Assembly: GCA_016866635.1 (NCBI GenBank)
Contig: VGLT01000026.1
Coordinates: forward strand, 1 to 9,541
Origin: Candidatus Uhrbacteria bacterium
GTDB taxonomy: Bacteria > Patescibacteriota > Patescibacteriia > 2-12-FULL-60-25
Reading direction: 5' to 3'
DNA: 9,541 nucleotides
Below, piece after piece: positions 5,456 to 9,541 of the stretch. Every line of letters starts with the position of its first letter. Position 1 is the first letter of the stretch. The translations under genes were made by a program, and so were the position numbers. The notes under the pieces were generated by a model. The model saw only the letters and a program-made list of their open reading frames with translations, had not been told where the DNA came from and searched no databases.

Positions 5456-6016
5456 ATGCGTATCCATCATCGCCGCCGGGGCGGCTGGCAAAAAAAAGAA
5501 GAAGGTCTTCAATATCGTGCCAACGAGGCGATTATCGCTCTAGACGTAAGCGTGATTGACGAAGAAGGCAAATTCTTGGGCACGATGAAAACGGCGGACG
5601 CACTCGCCTTAGCACGAGAGCGTGGATACGACCTGGTGGAAGTTTCACCCAAAGAAACAACCCCGGTGTGCAAGTTCCTCGATTTTGGACAATTTAAATA
5701 TCAAAAGGAAAAAGAACAGCGCATTCAAAAGGCACGTGCTAAAAAAGTCGACGTCAAAGGGATTCGCTTGTCCGTCAAAATGGGACAGCACGATATCGAC
5801 ATCCGCGTGAATCAAGCCAAGGAATTTTTAGCCGATGGCGACAAGCTCAAAATCGAGATCATGTTACGCGGTCGCGAAAAAGAACATGGGAATCTCGCCT
5901 TCCAGCGCATCAAAGACTTTTTAACGGAAATTGAAAAAACCTATCCCCTCGTGATCGAACAACCAACGTCACGAGCCGGAGGAAATGTATCGACCATTGT
6001 TGGAAGAAAATCATAA
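5456..6016 (+). CDS. infC: Translation initiation factor IF-3
   Basis: IF-3 binds the 30S subunit, keeps it apart from 50S and checks the start codon. The 186-residue product has both domains: the N-domain from about 20 to 84 (YRANEAIIALDVSVIDEEGKF, LARERGYDLVEVSP, then CKFLDFGQFKYQKEK near the IF-3 signature, with Gln77 where Lys or Arg is usual), a charged linker, and the C-domain from about 96 to 183 (VKGIRLSVKMGQHDIDIRV, MLRGREKEHGNLA). The frame is open upstream, but the ATG at 5456 gives the normal length; ATG replaces the rare AUU start of E. coli infC. The first 15 residues are basic (RIHHRRRGGWQKK) and encoded by a GC-rich hairpin (5472-5485) followed by eight A residues. The gene leads the conserved infC-rpmI-rplT operon. 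Confidence 0.95.
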   Translation: MRIHHRRRGGWQKKEEGLQYRANEAIIALDVSVIDEEGKFLGTMKTADALALARERGYDLVEVSPKETTPVCKFLDFGQFKYQKEKEQRIQKARAKKVDVKGIRLSVKMGQHDIDIRVNQAKEFLADGDKLKIEIMLRGREKEHGNLAFQRIKDFLTEIEKTYPLVIEQPTSRAGGNVSTIVGRKS

Positions 6017-6020
6017 ATCA

Positions 6021-6101
6021 AGCTGTTAGCTGATAGCTGTTAGCTTTTAGAGGGTCTGCCCTTGAAAACTAACAGCTAAAAGCTAAAAGCTAAAAGCTAT
6101 A
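6021..6101 (+). repeat. AGCTNNN heptad array forming a long hairpin before rpmI
   Basis: Four 7-base units (AGCTGTT, AGCTGAT, AGCTGTT, AGCTTTT) run from 6021 to 6048, and four more (AGCTAAA three times, then AGCTATA) from 6074 to 6101. The two arms (6021-6050 and 6069-6098) are complementary at 25 of 30 positions. The loop carries a small AGGG/CCCT hairpin (6051-6062). The array begins 4 bases after the infC stop, and its last unit contributes the A of the rpmI ATG at 6101. No Shine-Dalgarno sequence is visible. It may control rpmI-rplT translation, where L20 feeds back in other bacteria, or it may be an inserted palindromic repeat; the E. coli and B. subtilis L20 target shapes are not evident. 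Confidence 0.75.
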
Positions 6102-6295
6102 TGAAACTCAAGACTCACAAAACGGTTGCCAAGCGGGTCAAGCTGACCAAGGGCGGCAAACTGCTCAAGCGCCATGGCGGACAGGACCACTTTAACAGTC
6201 GAGCGGGAGGAAAGATCACTCGCAAAAAGCGCCGCGATCAATCCGTTGCTCACGTGTACGTACGCAACATCAAATCCTTAATGCCAAATACCTAA
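6101..6295 (+). CDS. rpmI: Large-subunit ribosomal protein bL35
   Basis: A 64-residue, strongly basic protein matching bL35: MKLKTHKTVAKRVKLTKGGKL at the start, then RHGGQDHFNSRAGGKITRKKR and a C-terminal VRNIKSLMPNT. bL35 is a small protein of the 50S subunit that stabilises 23S rRNA. The start ATG directly abuts the heptad hairpin, 84 bases after infC, and the stop is one base before the ATG of rplT, so the two are almost certainly translated as a pair. No Shine-Dalgarno sequence precedes it. Confidence 0.95.
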   Translation: MKLKTHKTVAKRVKLTKGGKLLKRHGGQDHFNSRAGGKITRKKRRDQSVAHVYVRNIKSLMPNT

Positions 6296-6296
6296 T

Positions 6297-6635
6297 ATGC
6301 CAAGAGTTAAACGTGGTACTCACAGAATCAAACGCCGCAAGAATATCTTGGCCCGCACCAAAGGAATGATGTGGGGCCGCAAGAGCAAAATCACCCTCGC
6401 TAAAGTTGCTTCCGTCAAAGCGGGCTTAAATGCCTACCGCGACCGTAAGCTCAAGAAGCGTGACAATCGAGGTCTCCAGCAAATCCGCATCAATGCGGCG
6501 GCTCGTCTGAACGGAACAATCTACTCTCGTCTCATAGCTGATCTCAAGAAACGAAAGATCGCCTTAAACCGCAAGGTGCTCGCTGAACTCGCGATCCAGT
6601 ATCCAGAGGTTTTTGCGAAGGTGGTAAAAGCATAA
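6297..6635 (+). CDS. rplT: Large-subunit ribosomal protein bL20
   Basis: A 112-residue basic protein with the bL20 pattern: MPRVKRGTHRIKRRKNIL, KGMMWGRKSKI, KAGLNAYRDRKLKKRDNRGLQQIRINAAARLNG, then the globular end SRLIADLKKRKIALNRKVLAELA. bL20 is an early 50S assembly protein; its N-terminal arm threads into 23S rRNA, and in E. coli and B. subtilis it represses its own operon. The KRRKNIL wording near the start resembles CPR homologues I recall. It starts one base after the rpmI stop and is followed by a terminator, closing the operon. Confidence 0.96.
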   Translation: MPRVKRGTHRIKRRKNILARTKGMMWGRKSKITLAKVASVKAGLNAYRDRKLKKRDNRGLQQIRINAAARLNGTIYSRLIADLKKRKIALNRKVLAELAIQYPEVFAKVVKA

Positions 6636-6643
6636 AATCAAAC

Positions 6644-6672
6644 AAAACAGGTTCTCAACAGGGCCTGTTTTT
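6644..6672 (+). terminator. Intrinsic terminator of infC-rpmI-rplT
   Basis: AAAACAGG (6644-6651) and CCTGTTTT (6664-6671) form a perfect 8-bp stem around a 12-base loop, with the 3' arm running into a T tract. It lies 8 bases past the rplT stop. Confidence 0.8.
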
Positions 6673-6691
6673 CTGATTTATTGTTTTCCTG

Positions 6692-6697
6692 TATACT
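6692..6697 (+). promoter_or_regulatory. Probable -10 element of the coiled-coil gene
   Basis: TATACT, preceded directly by TG, lies 33 bases before the ATG at 6731 and just after the rplT terminator. No good -35 hexamer is seen 16-18 bases upstream. The leader from about 6704 is pyrimidine-rich and has no Shine-Dalgarno sequence. Confidence 0.4.
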
Positions 6698-6730
6698 AGA
6701 TTCAATCTCTATCCATTCTTTTTTATTTAT

Positions 6731-8587
6731 ATGCCAAGAACAGGAGAAGCACCTTTGTTAGAGCGGCCAGCAGAACGGCCACGACGTCCGGAAGCAGAAG
6801 GGCGCCGGTTTGAAAAAACCGCGATGATTGATGTGCGTCGTGTACGACGAGAAGCGGAAAAGGAAGATATGGGGGCCGTCGCACAGCAACGAGAAAAACT
6901 GGGCGATGATTCACTGTATTATCGAGAAGCGCAAAAAGCTGTCACCAAAGAACACGAGGCTCTCGTTCGGGATATCGAAGCGGCTGAGGATGATTTTTTT
7001 TCCACGCATGGGGTACGACCGTTTGAATATGGAGGTCGCATGGAAAATTCAGCCTGGGCTCGATTTAAAAATAATTTCAAATCTGCTGAATTTAAAGCGG
7101 ACTTAAAAAAGTGGCAGGATCTGACAAATGAAGCGGATGATCTCGCAAATAAGTTTGGGATCTTTAACAACAATCCAACAAAGGCTGGGGCGCGCGCGTT
7201 AAAAGAGATGGTGAGAGAGAAGGAGAGAAATGCAAGAGAAAAGGCGGCTCGCATAGATGCGGCGACCATAAAACAGGTGGAAGCCGAGCGTGCTAAGTCG
7301 GAAGAAAGAAATAGACAAGCCGAAGAAATAGAACATCGAATCAAGGATATCCAACGGACCATGATTCAATTATCACAGGGGTTAAAATCCGGAGATGTTC
7401 CCCCGGTCGAAAGCACGGGACAAATGATTTCAGATCTCCGGAGGGATCTTGAGACTGCAAACCCAACGCATGCAGCTGATGTCATAAAAAAACAAAAAGA
7501 CATGGGCAAGGCTCTAGATGCTTTGCAATCGCTCTTTGAAGCAAAGAAAAAAGAATTTGAGGAAACAACAAAAAACGAAATTGCAAAAGGAGAAGAGATG
7601 AGTAAGGTGGAGGGGTTGTATCAAGAAATTCTTGAGGTAAGCAAAAAACTGGAACACGGAAAAGCCGTGGCCTCAAACTATATTGAAAGTCTTGCCAAGC
7701 TTCTTGATGGAATACAGCCGAAATTTGCGGAATCTCGTGCCCGCAAGGAAGAAGCAGATGAAATCTTGAATGGAGTATGGGCTGCGAATGCACACCTACA
7801 TACTCTGCGCGCTCGAGAAAATTCAGATCGTCAAGCGGCAATGAAGGAAACGATGGATACCGCCGTCAAAACTCGCGATCAACGATCAAGAAATATTCTC
7901 GGACGATTTGAAAATATTCAAGGACAACTGGAACAACAAATTACCACGCTGAAAAAAGAGGGGTCCGTAGCAATGCTCAGCACGGCTGAAGAGGTTTTGC
8001 AAAAAGCGATTAGAATGCGTGAGCAATGGGAAGATGATCCTTTCATGAAACGTGAAAAAAAGCGTATGGGCGCTCTTAATGATGCGATCACCGATCTTGG
8101 AATCGCCCTAGATCAAATCCAACGAGGAAAAAAGAAGGTGCTAGAAACAGCAGAAAAACAGAAACGGGAGCAAGCGATGGAAGAGGAACTAGAAAAAGCC
8201 TCGAAAGAGATAATTACGAGATCAAGAGTACAGCGTGAAGCGGCCGCACGGAAAGCGGCGGAAGAAAAGGCTCTCGCAGACCGAAAGGCGGCAGAGGCTA
8301 AAGAAGCCGCTGAACGATGGGCCGCCATTGATCGAGAACAGGAGCTTGAGATGGCGGATAAAAAAGATGCTCTTGGGGGAAGGAATCGTGATATGAAGAT
8401 CCTCTTAGACGGAATGACAGCTCAGATGAAACGCGGGTTCAATGCGAAGACGTTACAACGCTGGGAGGGAGAAGTTGAAGCGTTTCGCAAACGAATTTTG
8501 AATCCAGCTAAGGATCCTCTTTACAAGAAACTCAGAGCTCAAATTGAACAGGCACAAATCCAAATGGATAAAAAAATGGCTGCCTAG
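6731..8587 (+). CDS. Large cytoplasmic coiled-coil protein of unknown function
   Basis: The product has 618 residues, no signal peptide, no membrane segment and no cysteine. A Pro/Arg-rich disordered start (1-30) leads into a charged helix; residues about 89-150 are more globular, with aromatic residues (FFSTHGVRPFEYGGRMENSA; WARFKNNF; KFGIFNNNP). From about 155 to 545 it is almost all heptad-like Glu/Lys/Arg/Ala helix, broken near 219-232 (KSGDVPPVES) and 407-417. An Ala/Lys/Glu-rich stretch at 470-540 resembles TolA-like or SMC-like arms only in composition. The end (about 555-618) has a second conserved-looking patch (RGFNAKTLQRWEGEVEAFRKRILNP). I see no ATPase motif, so it is not an SMC. 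I do not recognise the family; a structural or scaffold role is inference. It overlaps the thrS stop by four bases. Confidence 0.8.
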   Translation: MPRTGEAPLLERPAERPRRPEAEGRRFEKTAMIDVRRVRREAEKEDMGAVAQQREKLGDDSLYYREAQKAVTKEHEALVRDIEAAEDDFFSTHGVRPFEYGGRMENSAWARFKNNFKSAEFKADLKKWQDLTNEADDLANKFGIFNNNPTKAGARALKEMVREKERNAREKAARIDAATIKQVEAERAKSEERNRQAEEIEHRIKDIQRTMIQLSQGLKSGDVPPVESTGQMISDLRRDLETANPTHAADVIKKQKDMGKALDALQSLFEAKKKEFEETTKNEIAKGEEMSKVEGLYQEILEVSKKLEHGKAVASNYIESLAKLLDGIQPKFAESRARKEEADEILNGVWAANAHLHTLRARENSDRQAAMKETMDTAVKTRDQRSRNILGRFENIQGQLEQQITTLKKEGSVAMLSTAEEVLQKAIRMREQWEDDPFMKREKKRMGALNDAITDLGIALDQIQRGKKKVLETAEKQKREQAMEEELEKASKEIITRSRVQREAAARKAAEEKALADRKAAEAKEAAERWAAIDREQELEMADKKDALGGRNRDMKILLDGMTAQMKRGFNAKTLQRWEGEVEAFRKRILNPAKDPLYKKLRAQIEQAQIQMDKKMAA

Positions 8588-9541
8588 CTTGTCCGCTGTT
8601 TAATCCATCGAAGCGTTTCCTCAAGGAACGCTTCTTTTGTCATCATTTTTTGATCTGCTTCGCCGCGTACCCGCACGGTCAATTCGCCACCACCCACTTC
8701 CTTATCCCCCACCACCAGCATGCGTGGATATTTCTGTTTTTCTGCTTCGCGAATTTTCTTGCCAACGGATTCAGTAGAATCATCAATTCCAACACGCAAT
8801 CCGTGTTCGGATAATTCCTTGGCCAACGAACGAGCAAATTCCACATGGCGATCCGCTACCGACAAAATCCCAACTTGAACCGGGGCCAACCATAATGGAA
8901 AGGCTCCTGCGTAGTGTTCGATCAAGAAGGCCATAAAACGCTCATGAGTCGAGAGAGGAGCGCGATGTACCACAAAGACCTCATTGTTCTTTTGCCCTGT
9001 TTCATCAGTGTATGACAATCCAAATCTCTGTTTAGCCAAGAAATCTAGCTGGATGGTGGACATCGTTTCCTCTCGACCAATCACAGACTTAAACATGACG
9101 TCCACTTTTGGGCCATAAAATGCCGCTTCATTCTCCGCTTCCTTAAAAGGCACATGCATCTCCACCAACACTTCTCTCAATACATTTTGACTGTATTCCC
9201 AGTTCTCCGGCTCGTTAATATATTTGTCCAAATGTTCAGGACTCCACTTAGATAAACGGAACCAATAATTCTCCAAACCGAAAATTTCAAAGTAGCGCAT
9301 GGTGAGATGCATCACGCGTTTAAACTCATCCTTAATCTGATCTTTGCGACAATAGATGTGCGCATCATTCATGGCAAGAGCACGAACACGTAACAGACCT
9401 GCAAGCGTTCCGGAACGCTCATTGCGATAGACTGTGCCATATTCGGCCAAACGAATGGGTAATTCACGGTAACTGTGCGGTTTATGCCGATAAATAATGT
9501 GGTGATGCGGACAATTCATGGCTTTCATGTAGTAGGTTGCA
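8584..9541 (-). CDS. thrS: Threonyl-tRNA synthetase, C-terminal half (runs off right edge)
   Basis: ThrRS charges tRNA-Thr with threonine. About 318 residues are visible, covering the class II catalytic core and anticodon-binding domain; the TGS, editing and motif 1 parts lie beyond the edge. Visible landmarks are YYMKAMNCPHH with the zinc-binding Cys, motif 2 (YRNERSGTLAGLLRVRALAMNDAHIYC) shown here as YRNERSG then RVRALAMNDAHIYC with the second zinc ligand His, FYGPKVDVMF, TIQLDF, motif 3 around VVHRAPLSTHERFMAFLIEH with the third ligand His, and WLAPVQV leading to the anticodon-binding domain (GLRVGIDDS; ESVGKKIREAEKQKYPRMLVVGDKE). All three zinc ligands are kept, so the enzyme looks active. 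In E. coli thrS heads the infC-rpmI-rplT operon; here it is on the opposite strand beyond an extra gene. Confidence 0.95.
   Translation of the reverse strand, partial: ATYYMKAMNCPHHHIIYRHKPHSYRELPIRLAEYGTVYRNERSGTLAGLLRVRALAMNDAHIYCRKDQIKDEFKRVMHLTMRYFEIFGLENYWFRLSKWSPEHLDKYINEPENWEYSQNVLREVLVEMHVPFKEAENEAAFYGPKVDVMFKSVIGREETMSTIQLDFLAKQRFGLSYTDETGQKNNEVFVVHRAPLSTHERFMAFLIEHYAGAFPLWLAPVQVGILSVADRHVEFARSLAKELSEHGLRVGIDDSTESVGKKIREAEKQKYPRMLVVGDKEVGGGELTVRVRGEADQKMMTKEAFLEETLRWIKQRTS
8610..8638 (+). terminator. Intrinsic terminator of the coiled-coil gene, inside thrS coding DNA
   Basis: GAAGCGTTTCC (8610-8620) pairs with GGAACGCTTC (8625-8634) apart from one bulged T, with the loop TCAA, followed by TTTT. 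It lies 23 bases after the plus-strand stop. The same bases encode the KEAFLEETLRW end of ThrRS on the minus strand; there the stem is preceded, not followed, by the homopolymer, so it should not stop thrS transcription. Confidence 0.75.

Noticed and set aside
8570..8576. T7 run on the minus strand just past the thrS stop
   Set aside because: Only a 3-bp stem (GGC/GCC) precedes it, too weak to call a terminator.
1..9541. CRISPR array, tRNA, rRNA, insertion sequence
   Set aside because: No regularly spaced repeats with unique spacers, no cloverleaf other than the tmRNA ends, no rRNA signature and no transposase frame were seen.

Overview
The window most likely comes from a Candidate Phyla Radiation (Patescibacteria) genome of roughly 45-50% G+C, with a short block of different character at its left edge. 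The evidence for CPR is indirect: compact genes, lineage-typical wording in L20 (KRRKNILARTKG), short intergenic gaps and almost no Shine-Dalgarno sequences. TGA is used as a stop (smpB), so this is not one of the groups that read TGA as glycine.

Layout. (1) 1-379, minus: the 5' part of a secreted, cysteine-rich protein gene with about 67% G+C (counted over the first 180 bases), G/C at nearly every third codon position and a textbook ribosome binding site. It looks foreign: either acquired DNA or an assembly junction. (2) 380-875: gene-free, but with a near-consensus minus-strand promoter (703-731), an 85-nt hairpin RNA candidate (572-656), a terminator (785-804) and an inverted repeat (845-889). 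(3) 876-4444, minus: four closely spaced genes, in transcription order an AI-2E-family permease, a polytopic membrane protein, a trypsin-like/PDZ protein that has lost its catalytic histidine, and a Wzz-like protein. Together they suggest an envelope function. (4) 4484-5354, minus: smpB and ssrA (tmRNA), ending in a strong terminator. The smpB stop codon lies inside the mature tmRNA 5' end. (5) 5456-6635, plus: infC-rpmI-rplT (IF3, L35, L20), with an unusual AGCT-heptad hairpin directly against the rpmI start and a terminator after rplT. (6) 6731-8587, plus: a 618-residue cysteine-free coiled-coil protein of unknown function. (7) 8584-9541, minus: the C-terminal half of threonyl-tRNA synthetase, converging on and overlapping the coiled-coil gene by 4 bases.

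The right half is a translation locus: initiation (IF3), two large-subunit proteins, ribosome rescue (SmpB plus tmRNA) and a tRNA synthetase. The points most worth checking are the smpB/ssrA overlap, which would turn RNase P processing into removal of the smpB stop codon; the minus-strand hairpin RNA with a CCUCC loop; the heptad array at rpmI; and the inactive-looking protease.
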